Below, piece by piece: positions 1 to 8,330 of a stretch of 40,618 nucleotides of DNA. Position 1 is the stretch's first letter, and each line of letters starts with the position of its first letter. The notes beneath the pieces were generated by a model. The model did not search any database and was not told the DNA's origin. It saw nothing but the letters and a program-made list of their open reading frames with translations. The position numbers and the translations under genes are program-made. The stretch is from assembly GCA_029941135.1 (NCBI GenBank), contig JAPYRI010000017.1, positions 1 to 40,618 on the forward strand. The letters run 5' to 3'. Source of the DNA: Alphaproteobacteria bacterium (GTDB taxonomy: Bacteria; Pseudomonadota; Alphaproteobacteria; JAPYRI01).

Positions 1-3
1 CTT

Positions 4-1188
4 TTACTCGATTACGCCCGTATCTCTCAATTCTGCGATTTGGGTGTCCGATAATCCCATCTCAGACAATACGTTGTTTGTGTGCTCACCCAGCATGGGA
101 GAGGGGCGACGAATAGCCGATGGCGTTTTCTCAAATTGAGCGACCGGGCGCGGCATGCGCATGGGGCCGCCACTCGGATGATCAATCTCAACGAGGCTAT
201 TTTGTTGCTGAATTTGAGGGTCTTCGTGAAGGTCTTCAATTGCGGTTACCTTGGCAAAGGGGGCATCGGCGGCTTCCATGCGGGCGCACATTTCGGCGGT
301 CGTGAGTTCGCCGCATGCATCTGCCAGTTCCCCCATCATCGAACACCAATTGTCTAAGCGATCTGATAAGGTCAAATATTTCGGGTTAGTGGCCAGTTTG
401 GGCTGTCCAATGCCTTCACAAACCGCGCGCCATTCTTCGTCGGACAGAGCCGCGCAAGTCACGTAACCATCGGCAGTTTTGGTCGGCTGAAGAAACGATA
501 GGATGGGGGTCATTTTACGTATGCCTTCGCCCAGTAAAGTGTTGTTCCACATTCCGTCCGGCCACAAAAATGATAGGCTGGCGTCCATCATCGAAAGTTT
601 GACTTCCTGTCCGCCGGCCCCTCTTTCGCGGGCCAGCAATGCGGCGGTTATGGCCTGGGAAGCCGTCAGCGCCGACACTTTGTCGCAGACAATATTTTTG
701 ACCAGGTCGGGAACACCGTTGTTGGCTTTGGCTTGCAAATCTGCATATCCGGTGGCGCTTTGCACCATGGCATCGTAGGCGCGCCGCTCCGCGTAAGGAC
801 CATCGTCGCCATAACCACTAATCGATACAAAAATAATGTCGGGCTGATGTTGTTTCAGCACTTCGTAGCCGAGGCCCATCCTGTCCATGGCGCCTGGCCG
901 GAAGTTTTGCACCACAACATCTGCATCAGCGACAAGTTGATAAAATATATTTTTCGCTTTTTCGTTTTTAAAATCGAGGACAATCGAGCGTTTATTTCTA
1001 TTCAATACGGCAAAAATAGAGGTCATGCCGCCACGGGATTCGCCGAAACTTCGAGATACATCTCCAGACTTCGGTTGTTCTATTTTAATAACGTCGGCGC
1101 CTTGATCGGCAAGTATCTGTACTGCCATCGGGCCTGAGACCACATTCGAAAGATCGAGAATACGAATACCGTTGAGTGCTCCAGCCAT
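4..1188 (-). CDS. CaiB/BaiF family CoA-transferase (copy 1)
   Basis: Class III CoA-transferase of 394 aa, the usual length for the family. These enzymes move CoA between acyl-CoA and a free acid in the cytoplasm. The N-terminus (ILDLSNVVSGPMAVQILADQGADVIKIEQP) is the typical CoA-binding Rossmann start, followed by NRNKRSI and the NFRPGAMDRMGLGY block. The Asp in the VCDKVSALTA segment aligns by position with the family's catalytic Asp. The start ATG has an AAAGGA ribosome site 6 nt upstream. It is the second of two tandem paralogues on the minus strand; the upstream copy begins MAGALEG and this one MAGALNG, so they are a duplication. Substrate is not predictable. Family call is firm. Confidence 0.93.
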   Translation of the reverse strand: MAGALNGIRILDLSNVVSGPMAVQILADQGADVIKIEQPKSGDVSRSFGESRGGMTSIFAVLNRNKRSIVLDFKNEKAKNIFYQLVADADVVVQNFRPGAMDRMGLGYEVLKQHQPDIIFVSISGYGDDGPYAERRAYDAMVQSATGYADLQAKANNGVPDLVKNIVCDKVSALTASQAITAALLARERGAGGQEVKLSMMDASLSFLWPDGMWNNTLLGEGIRKMTPILSFLQPTKTADGYVTCAALSDEEWRAVCEGIGQPKLATNPKYLTLSDRLDNWCSMMGELADACGELTTAEMCARMEAADAPFAKVTAIEDLHEDPQIQQQNSLVEIDHPSGGPMRMPRPVAQFEKTPSAIRRPSPMLGEHTNNVLSEMGLSDTQIAELRDTGVIE

Positions 1189-1230
1189 GGTCAGTCCTTT
1201 GTTAAAATAAGATGAGCTAATAGTAATGCG

Positions 1231-2415
1231 TCAGTCGACGACACCGGTCGCATGGTAATTACCAATTTGATCCGATGACCGACCAAGTTCGAGCAAAATT
1301 TCATCTGTATGCTGGCCCAATGTCGGGGCCTCAAAACGAATTTCCGAAGGTGTTTCGCCAAACCGGGCGGGTGGCTTGGGCATCCGCATTGTCCCTGCTT
1401 TCGAGTGAACGACTTCGGTAATCGAGCCTCGGTGGCGAATTTGCGGGTCGTTGTGAACTTCATCCAAGGCATTCACCCGGGCATAAGGAACTTCCTCCGC
1501 GTCCAGACGCGCGCAGATATCATTTGTCGACCACTGTGAGACCGCTTCATCCAATATCTCGCCGATTTCCGCCAACCTTCCAATACGATCGAGGATCGTG
1601 ACAAACCGGGGGTCGGTGCCCAGTTCAGGTTTTTCAATTGCCCGGCACATGCCTTGCCACTCGGAGTCCGAAACGCAGAAATAAGTGACGTAACCATCGG
1701 TCGTGCGGGTTATTCGATAAGCTTCGCTCAGTGCCGGCATAGGGCGAATTCCCTCGCCGGTAAGAGTGTGGTTCCACATACCATCCGGCCATAGAAACGC
1801 GAGTCCGGAATCGACCATTGCAATTTCAATATACTGCCCGCTAGCGCCGCGCTCCCGGGCGAACAGGGCGGCTGTGATCGCTTGAGCTGCCGTGAGGGCG
1901 GTGGCTTTGTCGCACACAATATTCCGAATGAGCTCTGGCTCGCCGCCGTGCGGTGCCGCCTGGCAGGCAGCAAAGCCGGTGACACCTTGAATTACCGGGT
2001 CGTAAACCCGCCGATTGGCGTAGGGTCCGTCATCGCCAAACCCGCTAATCGAAGCGAAAATCAAGTCAGGATTAATTTTGCACAGGACAGCATACCCGAT
2101 ACCCATTCGATCCATGGTGCCAGGCCGATAGTTCTGCACAATAACATCGGCATCACGCACCAGATCAAACAGAATTTCCCGTCCTTCAGCTTCGCTCAAA
2201 TTGAGGGCAATTGACCGTTTGTTGCGGTTCAACACGGCAAACATCGCGGTAATTCCACCCCGTTCTTGGCCTGACATGCGAGAGATATCACCGGTTTTCG
2301 GTTGTTCAACTTTTATAACATCGGCGCCCTGATCGGCCAGCATTTGCACGGCCATAGGGCCAGAGACGACATTTGACAAATCGATGATGTGAACGCCTTC
2401 AAGTGCTCCAGCCAT
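1231..2415 (-). CDS. CaiB/BaiF family CoA-transferase (copy 2)
   Basis: Class III CoA-transferase, 394 aa from the chosen start. The ORF track extends to 2535, but that would overlap the tolC-SPOR stop. The ATG at 2415 gives MAGALEGVHIIDLSNVVSGP, matching the start of the downstream paralogue, and has AAGG about 8 nt upstream; MSMAG at 2421 is the alternative. It has the same blocks as copy 1: LADQGADVIKVEQPK, NRNKRSIALN, NYRPGTMDRMGIGY and VCDKATALTAAQAI with the presumed catalytic Asp. The copies are 42 nt apart and probably co-transcribed, with the tolC-SPOR gene 106 nt upstream on the same strand. Divergence between the copies suggests different acids or a hetero-oligomer; neither can be decided here. 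Confidence 0.93.
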   Translation of the reverse strand: MAGALEGVHIIDLSNVVSGPMAVQMLADQGADVIKVEQPKTGDISRMSGQERGGITAMFAVLNRNKRSIALNLSEAEGREILFDLVRDADVIVQNYRPGTMDRMGIGYAVLCKINPDLIFASISGFGDDGPYANRRVYDPVIQGVTGFAACQAAPHGGEPELIRNIVCDKATALTAAQAITAALFARERGASGQYIEIAMVDSGLAFLWPDGMWNHTLTGEGIRPMPALSEAYRITRTTDGYVTYFCVSDSEWQGMCRAIEKPELGTDPRFVTILDRIGRLAEIGEILDEAVSQWSTNDICARLDAEEVPYARVNALDEVHNDPQIRHRGSITEVVHSKAGTMRMPKPPARFGETPSEIRFEAPTLGQHTDEILLELGRSSDQIGNYHATGVVD

Positions 2416-2521
2416 AGACATTGCCTTTTTCCGTAATGGGGCAGTTAGTATCAGTCGCAATACTGCCAAACTGCTGATCTCTGTCGTGAGTATATCGCAC
2501 GGCCGGGAAGGTGAAAGGCGT

Positions 2522-4375
2522 CTAGTGCCGCACAATCCAGCAATTTTGTCCTTGATCTTTCAAGGATTGGCACAGTTGCTGAGATGCCTCTTTATCTGAT
2601 TTGGGCCCAACCCGCAGGCGATAATATTGTTGGTCTCCGTTGAGCATTACCCCGATCACGTTGGATGAATGATCACCCAGAATGTTGGGGTGTTTTTTTG
2701 TCAGTTTCTCCCATCCCCGGTCTGCACCTTGGATGGTACGGTAGGCCGCTAATTGAACCAGATATTTTTTTGCCCCTGCATAATTCGCCGCTTCGAATTC
2801 AGATGTCGCTGCCATCGATTGAAATTGTTCACCTGGGGACCGGGTAAGGCTTGCGCCTTGGGAATTTGGCACTGCTGTTGGCTTACTATCTGTATTATCT
2901 TTTAACGCAGCACCTTCCGCAGGCATTGCGCTATTTTCACCTGCTTCTGGCTGTTCTCCCGAAGTGGTCGCGGGGCTGGTGTCCACGTTGGGTAGAGGTT
3001 CGTCGTTTGCGCTTTGTCCCAATCCAATCCATCTGTAGCGGACTTGGCGGTAATTTATTGCGGGATCATAACTTTCGACATCGAGGTCTAGTTTTTGAGG
3101 TGATAGTTCACCGATCAAAGATAGTATTTGATAGGCGGCCACGTGTTCATCACGGCGGGCATTCTCAAGGGCGACGCGGGAATCTAACAATCTCTGTTCT
3201 TCATCCAGTACATCAAGGGTCGTGCGCGAGCCAACCAATGCCTCTTGCCGTACGCCTTCATACGCTATCTCGTTCGCTCTCACTTGTTCTTTGCGGGAGA
3301 TAATATTGCTTTTAACCGCGAGAAAATCGGCCCACTGATCCTTCAACCGTTTTCTGACTTCTCTGTCAATGCGTAGCGTCTCAATCCGCCGTTGATTGTG
3401 AATTTGACGGGCTTCACGAACCCGAGAACTAGCGCCGCCCGCCTGATACAGGGGAATACTCACGCGGGCCATGACAATTCGGTCACGGTTATAGGTGCGA
3501 AATTGGCTAGGTTCCTTGATTCGCGAATATTCGCCCTGGACAGAAACCAACGGCAACATGTTGCCAACTGTGCGGCGCAGGAAATGCCGCGCGGCTTCTT
3601 CACTGTGGCGTGCGGCCACGAGAATCGGATTCTGCGCAATCGCTATTGATATCGCGTCATCGACATTTGCTGGCAATGCCGGGAATCCAGTGCCAGCCTC
3701 TAGTTGACTGGGCAGCTGACCAACATGTCTTTGATACCGTGCGCGACTGCCACTTAATCGGGCTTCGGAAATTGTGAGGTTGGACAAAGTAGCGGACAAA
3801 GCCGCTTTTGACTGCGCGACGTCTGTCTGGGTAATTTCGCCGACTTTAAAGCGATCTTCAGAAGCAGCAAGTTGCTGGCGAAGGACTTGAACATTGTTGC
3901 GGTTCAATTCCTGTACCACTTGATCTTGGCGCACATCGAAATAGGCCGTGGCGGTGTTCAATAAGACGTCCTGCTCGGCCGAATGCAAATTTGCCCTGCC
4001 TTCGTAAACTTGGCTTTTCGCTTGGCGCATTTCCGCAACTGTTTGTCCACCTCGATATATGGGTTGGTCGAGAGTAAATCCCCACCGAAAAGGGTTGAAT
4101 TGAACGTCTGGGTTAACTGGTGAATTCGCGCCGCCAATGCCGGCGTCTTGATGTCGTTCTTCATACGACGCTTCACCGGCCAGGGTTGGCCGCCAGCCAG
4201 ATACCGCCTGTGCCATTCCTTCATCAATAGCGCGCAGCTCAGCACGGCGCGCTTCCAAAAGGGGGCTGTTGTGGTATGCGATTGCAAGTGAATCCTCCAG
4301 CGTCATGGATGTGGCGTTACTGGCTAGAGACCATCCGATCATTACGATCAGGCTGTGGAAAATGACGCTTTTCAT
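2522..4375 (-). CDS. TolC family outer membrane protein with C-terminal SPOR domain
   Basis: 617 aa, longer than the roughly 450 aa of an ordinary TolC. Residues 1-23 look like a signal peptide (MKSVIFHSLIVMIGWSLASNATS). Residues about 24-455 are a TolC-type outer-membrane efflux duct: TLEDSLAIAYHNSPLL, SGWRPTLAGEASY, QPIYRGGQTVAEMRQAKS, VGEITQTDVAQSKAALS, and the second-half repeat VRQEALVGSRTTLDVLDEEQRLLDSR. A Pro/Ser/Glu-rich linker of about 80 residues follows. Residues about 536-617 form a SPOR domain (KKYLVQLAAYRTIQGADRGW ... YYRLRVGP ... CWIVRH), a module known to bind denuded septal peptidoglycan. The second tolC in the window (30017-31390) is clearly homologous but lacks linker and SPOR. 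No strong ribosome site precedes the ATG. TolC and SPOR calls are firm; targeting to division sites is inference. Confidence 0.93.
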   Translation of the reverse strand: MKSVIFHSLIVMIGWSLASNATSMTLEDSLAIAYHNSPLLEARRAELRAIDEGMAQAVSGWRPTLAGEASYEERHQDAGIGGANSPVNPDVQFNPFRWGFTLDQPIYRGGQTVAEMRQAKSQVYEGRANLHSAEQDVLLNTATAYFDVRQDQVVQELNRNNVQVLRQQLAASEDRFKVGEITQTDVAQSKAALSATLSNLTISEARLSGSRARYQRHVGQLPSQLEAGTGFPALPANVDDAISIAIAQNPILVAARHSEEAARHFLRRTVGNMLPLVSVQGEYSRIKEPSQFRTYNRDRIVMARVSIPLYQAGGASSRVREARQIHNQRRIETLRIDREVRKRLKDQWADFLAVKSNIISRKEQVRANEIAYEGVRQEALVGSRTTLDVLDEEQRLLDSRVALENARRDEHVAAYQILSLIGELSPQKLDLDVESYDPAINYRQVRYRWIGLGQSANDEPLPNVDTSPATTSGEQPEAGENSAMPAEGAALKDNTDSKPTAVPNSQGASLTRSPGEQFQSMAATSEFEAANYAGAKKYLVQLAAYRTIQGADRGWEKLTKKHPNILGDHSSNVIGVMLNGDQQYYRLRVGPKSDKEASQQLCQSLKDQGQNCWIVRH

Positions 4376-4644
4376 TTAAGTACCGGCAATTGTCATTTAA
4401 ATATTTATATTATGAATACGTAATCATCCAACACAAAGATATGCACCGAATTCGCTACGTTATTAGGACATTGCTGAATTTTGCTGTGCATTTATGCCAC
4501 TAATATCTTGGCCTCTGAATAGATCGTTAATGTGAAGGGGTCAACTCAGGCGATACATTCGCCGGTGCAAGCCTAAATGCTATTAATTTTGCAGGATTGA
4601 ACGACGCCTAAAGAAACGATATCTGAAGCAGAAGGAGTCTACCA
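4376..4644. promoter_or_regulatory. Divergent intergenic region, tolC-SPOR / small secreted protein
   Basis: A 269-nt AT-rich gap between two divergent genes must hold promoters for both. I see a small inverted repeat GGCGA-TACAT-TCGCC near 4549-4563 and a clear AAGGAG ribosome site just before 4645. No confident -35/-10 pair or known operator was recognised. Confidence 0.35.
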
Positions 4645-4935
4645 ATGCGAACGGTTTTAGTCGTTCTAATCGGCCTGGGCGTTACAAGTATGCCCACGCC
4701 GGTCTCATATGCAAAAGACCCTGCTGATCAGCACGCGGGTGCGCAAGATTTACTGGAAGATGCCACCGGCATAATTATGCAGGCCTTGAGCCTAATAAAT
4801 GGCTCGATCCCGCAATATCAGTTACCTGAAGTCTTGGACAACGGCGACATTATAATCAGAAAAGTGCGGCCCAAAGCTCCGCCCAAGTCCGCACCGTCAC
4901 CAACCGATGGTGAGATCGATGAAACTTCCACATAA
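4645..4935 (+). CDS. Small secreted hypothetical protein
   Basis: 96 aa. Residues 1-23 form a signal peptide (MRTVLVVLIGLGVTSMPTPVSYA) with a plausible cleavage before KD. The mature part has a short amphipathic stretch (LLEDATGIIMQALSLINGSIPQYQLPEVL), then NGDIIIRKVRPKAPP and a Pro/Ser/acidic tail. I recall similar short secreted proteins with an IPQY...NGDIIIRR pattern in alphaproteobacteria, but no function is known to me. AGAAGGAGTCTACCA gives a strong ribosome site and fixes the start. The 3' end overlaps the next ORF by about 17 nt. It is divergent from tolC-SPOR, so an envelope role is possible but unproven. Confidence 0.75.
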   Translation: MRTVLVVLIGLGVTSMPTPVSYAKDPADQHAGAQDLLEDATGIIMQALSLINGSIPQYQLPEVLDNGDIIIRKVRPKAPPKSAPSPTDGEIDETST

Positions 4936-5386
4936 TTACTCGTTGATGTCTTCGGTCGGTGCGCATAGAAGCGCGTGTGTCTTGATTTTAGAAAACTTAG
5001 CGAACGATGTATCGGCGGACCAGCGTTGGGCTGATCATGCAATCGAAGAGCTAAAAGAACTCATGCGTCTTGAAATTTGTGAAATTCGCGTCCCAGGCTT
5101 GTGGCCATTCCGCCCGCTGAGAGAAAATATGATCCGTAAGATCGTCCTCCTTAAAACACGTGTCCTCGCAACCATCGAGCACGTACGCGAGTTTCGGGAG
5201 TACTTGATCCGCGAGGGGCGAATGCTTCCTATGAGTTCGGGTTCGACGGACAAATCACCCGGAACCGCGGAGATGGAAAGCTTGCCGCCGATAAATTTGA
5301 ATTCCGCTCTTGCAAAGACAAAAATGGAATTGCGTGTGCGATGGAACATCGCGCGCTCTAGGGCTGTGCCAGGTCTGCTTGAATAA
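4919..5386 (+). CDS. Hypothetical protein (unrecognised)
   Basis: 155 aa from the ATG at 4919 (MKLPHNYSLMSS), overlapping the end of the secreted-protein gene by 17 nt. A start at 4907 is also in frame. Upstream GGTGAG is only a weak ribosome site, so translational coupling is likely if the gene is real. No signal peptide or membrane span is apparent. The middle is helical and charged (DHAIEELKELMRLEICEI, LRENMIRKIVLLKTRVLATIEHVREFREYLIREGRM) and includes PGLWPFRPLREN. No family recognised. It is preferred over the antisense ORF 5035-5349 because it tiles neatly between two plus-strand genes and ends 14 nt before the next start. Confidence 0.5.
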   Translation: MKLPHNYSLMSSVGAHRSACVLILENLANDVSADQRWADHAIEELKELMRLEICEIRVPGLWPFRPLRENMIRKIVLLKTRVLATIEHVREFREYLIREGRMLPMSSGSTDKSPGTAEMESLPPINLNSALAKTKMELRVRWNIARSRAVPGLLE

Positions 5387-5400
5387 CGGAGAAGAAATCA

Positions 5401-5862
5401 ATGCTTTTGGAAGGTTCATGCCATTGTGGCGCCGTCCGTTTTCGCCACCAGTCCTCTACGCCACAACCCTATATGCATTGTTACTGTTCAATCTGCCGTA
5501 AAACTGCTGGCGGCGGTGGGTACGCAATTAATCTCAGCGGTGACGCCACCACGCATGAAGTCGAGGGCGCTGGGCACGTGAGTGTTTACCAAGCGCTGAA
5601 AGGTGGTGCAGAACGCCATTTCTGCAAGACATGCGGGACTGCTTTGTGGGTTTGGGATTCACGCTGGCCGGAGCTCATTCACGCTTTTGCGTCCGCCGTG
5701 GATACGTCTCTCCCGAAACCGCCTGAAGTCGCCCACATCATGCTCGGGTCCGCTGCTCTGTGGGTAGACGTGCCTGACGGCCCAAACGACATTAAGTTCG
5801 ACGATTATCCGGATGCCTCAATTGAAGAGTGGCATAAAGCCAGGAGCTTGACCTCAGACTAG
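5401..5862 (+). CDS. GFA/CENP-V domain protein (glutathione-dependent formaldehyde-activating family)
   Basis: 153 aa, the normal size for this family. It is a beta-fold zinc protein with the three typical cysteine clusters: CHCGAVRF at residues 7-14, CYCSICRKTAGG at about 27-38, and FCKTCGTALWVWD at about 78-90. Family members include glutathione-dependent formaldehyde-activating enzymes, but most are uncharacterised and a formaldehyde role should not be assumed. GGAG precedes the ATG. The stop codon shares a CTAG palindrome with the stop of the convergent downstream gene (4-nt tail overlap). Family call is firm. Confidence 0.9.
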   Translation: MLLEGSCHCGAVRFRHQSSTPQPYMHCYCSICRKTAGGGGYAINLSGDATTHEVEGAGHVSVYQALKGGAERHFCKTCGTALWVWDSRWPELIHAFASAVDTSLPKPPEVAHIMLGSAALWVDVPDGPNDIKFDDYPDASIEEWHKARSLTSD

Positions 5863-6260
5863 CCGAAAGGCGGGCCCCCTTGATCAAGCCAAGTTTGCAT
5901 GTCGAAGTAATCGCGCCAACTGGTGATTTTGCCGTCCAGATTCAGATCGAATGCACCCGCGACAGGTACCTCCAATCTGTTGCCACCGAGTTCGAAACAA
6001 TCAACGCGTTCGGTGTACACCCGCTTGCCGACGCCTTGAAGTTGAAGAATTTTCCACTCGACCAAGTCGCACGCGGCCAAGAACGGCTCGGCCATCGCCA
6101 TAACCGCATCCAACCCGTTGATCGGATCCATGGGCATGTTGTGCCACACAATTTCAGATGCAAATGTATTTCGGATCGCCGCCGCATCTTTGGCTTCCCA
6201 GCCCGCGATCATCTCTCGGACCACATTCTCATTCCTTTCAACTGTCGACATGTCAGCCAT
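5859..6260 (-). CDS. Limonene-1,2-epoxide hydrolase-like protein (SnoaL/NTF2 fold)
   Basis: 133 aa in the NTF2-like fold. The pattern resembles limonene-1,2-epoxide hydrolase: an Arg-x-Asp pair in YTERVDCFEL and a second acidic residue in SWRDYFDMQTWL correspond to the family's Asp-Arg-Asp catalytic triad. The pocket residues and N-terminal helix (VVREMIAGWEAKDAAAIRNTF) are also typical. The enzyme would open an epoxide with water in the cytoplasm; the substrate is unknown and need not be limonene. The start at 6260 has GAGGGG 5 nt upstream; MSTVERN at 6251 is an alternative. It is convergent with the GFA gene and divergent from the AhpD-like gene. Confidence 0.85.
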   Translation of the reverse strand: MADMSTVERNENVVREMIAGWEAKDAAAIRNTFASEIVWHNMPMDPINGLDAVMAMAEPFLAACDLVEWKILQLQGVGKRVYTERVDCFELGGNRLEVPVAGAFDLNLDGKITSWRDYFDMQTWLDQGGPPFG

Positions 6261-6401
6261 ATGCTCCCCTCGTTATTTTGCTCCACACGAGCTATTCATA
6301 CCCAATTATAGCCGTATCGTCGAGGCTAGCGGTAAAAGATACTCCCCGGTACGTTTACCTGTAAGCAAAAGTGCCAGCCGACACTCTGTATGGGAAAATA
6401 T

Positions 6402-6967
6402 ATGACACGTGTAGCGATGATAGAACCTGATACCAATTCAGACCCGCAAATCAGCGAGATACTTGCCTGGGTTACCGAGGTTGAAGGGGCGTTCCTAACC
6501 ATTTTAAAGCTGAACTTAATTTCCCTGAATTGATGAAAGCCAAGCTCGGAACAACTCAAGTCTTGTGGCAAATGGGCGAATTGTCGCTGCCGGAAGTTCA
6601 ACACGTCGGTATCGCGGTGTCGAAGGCCAATGGCTGCCCTTATTGCACGGCCGCATTTTGCACCATTCTGAATTACGGTATTGAGACGGACGAAGAGTAC
6701 ACCCGTAATTTTGTCGCCGACGGAACCGCCGTGGTCGAAGATGAGCGCACGCGAACCTTGGTCAACTTTGCTTTAAAGGTGAACGCGGATGCGGCCGCGG
6801 TCGCCGACAGTGATATTGATCAACTGCGCGACGTTGGTCCGACCGACAAAGACATTGTTCAGATCATTCACCTAGTGAGCGATTTCGCCTCTTACAACCG
6901 GCTTAATTTGGCGCTCGGCACCGATTACGACTATCGTGATATGTGGCGGCAACTGGCTTTCGGATGA
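6402..6967 (+). pseudogene. AhpD-like / carboxymuconolactone decarboxylase family protein, frameshifted
   Basis: The ORF track shows only the C-terminal 145 aa from 6530, but the gene starts at ATG 6402. That frame reads MTRVAMIEPDTNSDPQISEI..WVTEVEG and then, after GGGG at 6486-6489, goes off frame to a stop. The other frame continues VPNHFKAELNFPELMKAKLG, where it meets the ORF-track protein. Adding one base restores a continuous protein of about 188 aa, the usual length of the peroxidase-related AhpD-like group. The redox CPYC motif (NGCPYCTAAFC) and the HLVSDFASYNRLN block are intact. Either a real 1-nt deletion or a sequencing error at the G run. If the lesion is real the product would be non-functional unless translation restarts at 6530. 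Confidence 0.85.
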
Positions 6968-7030
6968 AAATTGGGGCCCGGCGGCGTTGAGGGTGATAAC
7001 ACCCGTGGTGTACGAAAAGAACCAGCCTGA

Positions 7031-8233
7031 TTAGCCGTATCCATAGGTATCGACAACAAAATCCAGATCTTTGTCGCCCCGGCCAGACAGGTTAATCAGA
7101 ATGCTTTCGCCTTTTCGTCCTTTGGCCAGCTTAATCGCAAAAGCGACAGCATGCGCACTTTCAAGGGCAGGAATGATGCCCTCGCGCCGGGACAGCACAT
7201 AAAATGCTTCCAGGCTCTCTTCATCGGTGGCGCTTTCGTATGTGACCCGGCCAAGCTGATTGAGAAGCGCATGCTCGGGACCAACTCCTGGGTAGTCGAG
7301 CCCACTGGCAATTGAATTCACCGGGCCTGGTTCGCCCTCAGCATCCTTGATCAACATGGTTTTAAAACCGTGGATTACACCCGGTTCGCCGAGGGAAATG
7401 GAGGCGGCGTTTTGCCCAAGCTTTGATGAAGTCCCCATGGGTTCCACCCCATACAGCGCGACGTCTGGATCGTCCATGAAGCTCGAAAATAAGCCCATGG
7501 CATTGCTGCCTCCTCCAACGCAGGCGATGACGTGATTGGGTAGGCCACCCGTGAGTTCGTTGAACTGCTCCCGGGCTTCATCCCCAACGACGCGCTGGAA
7601 GTTTCGAACCATAAGCGGGAAGGGGTGTGGGCCAACTACGGAGCCGATGGCGTAGAGGATGTTTTCCGGGTCTTTCATATAGGCCATAAACGCCGAATCG
7701 ACGGCTTCTTTAAGTGTGCGGGCGCCAAACGAGACGGGCACGACGGTTGCCCCCAATAGTTTCATGCGAACGACGTTCGGATGCTCCTTGTCGATATCCA
7801 CTTCGCCCATATGAATTTCGCAGTCCATGCCGAAATAAGCGGCGGCCGTGGCGAGTGCGACCCCGTGTTGCCCAGCGCCGGTTTCGGCAATAAGTTTCTT
7901 CTTGCCGAGATACTTGGCGAGCAAGGCTTCGCCCATGCAATGATTAAGCTTATGGGCCCCGGTGTGATTTAAATCTTCGCGTTTTAGATAGATATCCGCG
8001 CCGCCGATGTCGGCCGATATATTGCGCGCAAAGTGAATAGGTGTGGGGCGTCCCTGAAAATGTTTGCGTATGTACGTCAGTTCCTCGATAAACTCCGGGG
8101 TGCAGCTAACGCGCATATATTCCGCCGCAATTTTTTCCATATGCGGCTGCAGCTCGGGTGGAATAAACGCACCGCCAAAGTCACCAAAAAACCCTTCGTC
8201 ATTTGGATATTGCGAGAAATAAGTGTCACTCAT
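7031..8233 (-). CDS. trpB: Tryptophan synthase beta subunit-like protein (TrpB paralogue)
   Basis: 400 aa PLP enzyme of the TrpB family, which joins indole and serine. The PLP lysine is K95 in [11 protein letters not shown], the catalytic Glu is E117 in [11 protein letters not shown], and the phosphate loop is GGGSNAMG. The C-terminal SGRGDKD is also typical. No trpA or trpF lies nearby; the neighbours are an AhpD-like gene and a lipoprotein. Sequence around the active site ([23 protein letters not shown]) departs from the usual HKINN and MGAxD...QxxN patterns, so this may be a stand-alone paralogue rather than the main biosynthetic TrpB. GGGGA 5 nt upstream supports the start. Family firm; physiological role uncertain. 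Confidence 0.88.
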   Translation of the reverse strand: MSDTYFSQYPNDEGFFGDFGGAFIPPELQPHMEKIAAEYMRVSCTPEFIEELTYIRKHFQGRPTPIHFARNISADIGGADIYLKREDLNHTGAHKLNHCMGEALLAKYLGKKKLIAETGAGQHGVALATAAAYFGMDCEIHMGEVDIDKEHPNVVRMKLLGATVVPVSFGARTLKEAVDSAFMAYMKDPENILYAIGSVVGPHPFPLMVRNFQRVVGDEAREQFNELTGGLPNHVIACVGGGSNAMGLFSSFMDDPDVALYGVEPMGTSSKLGQNAASISLGEPGVIHGFKTMLIKDAEGEPGPVNSIASGLDYPGVGPEHALLNQLGRVTYESATDEESLEAFYVLSRREGIIPALESAHAVAFAIKLAKGRKGESILINLSGRGDKDLDFVVDTYGYG

Positions 8234-8330
8234 GTCGTTCCCCGGTCTTTTCTCTGCGGATAGTCATCAAACACGTTAATTAACTTCATATCATACCCGA
8301 ACCCTTGGGTGCCAAATCGCCGGTGGCCAG

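Noticed and set aside
733-1137. 134-aa plus-strand ORF
   Set aside because: It lies fully inside the CaiB gene on the opposite strand and shows no family features; a frame shadow.
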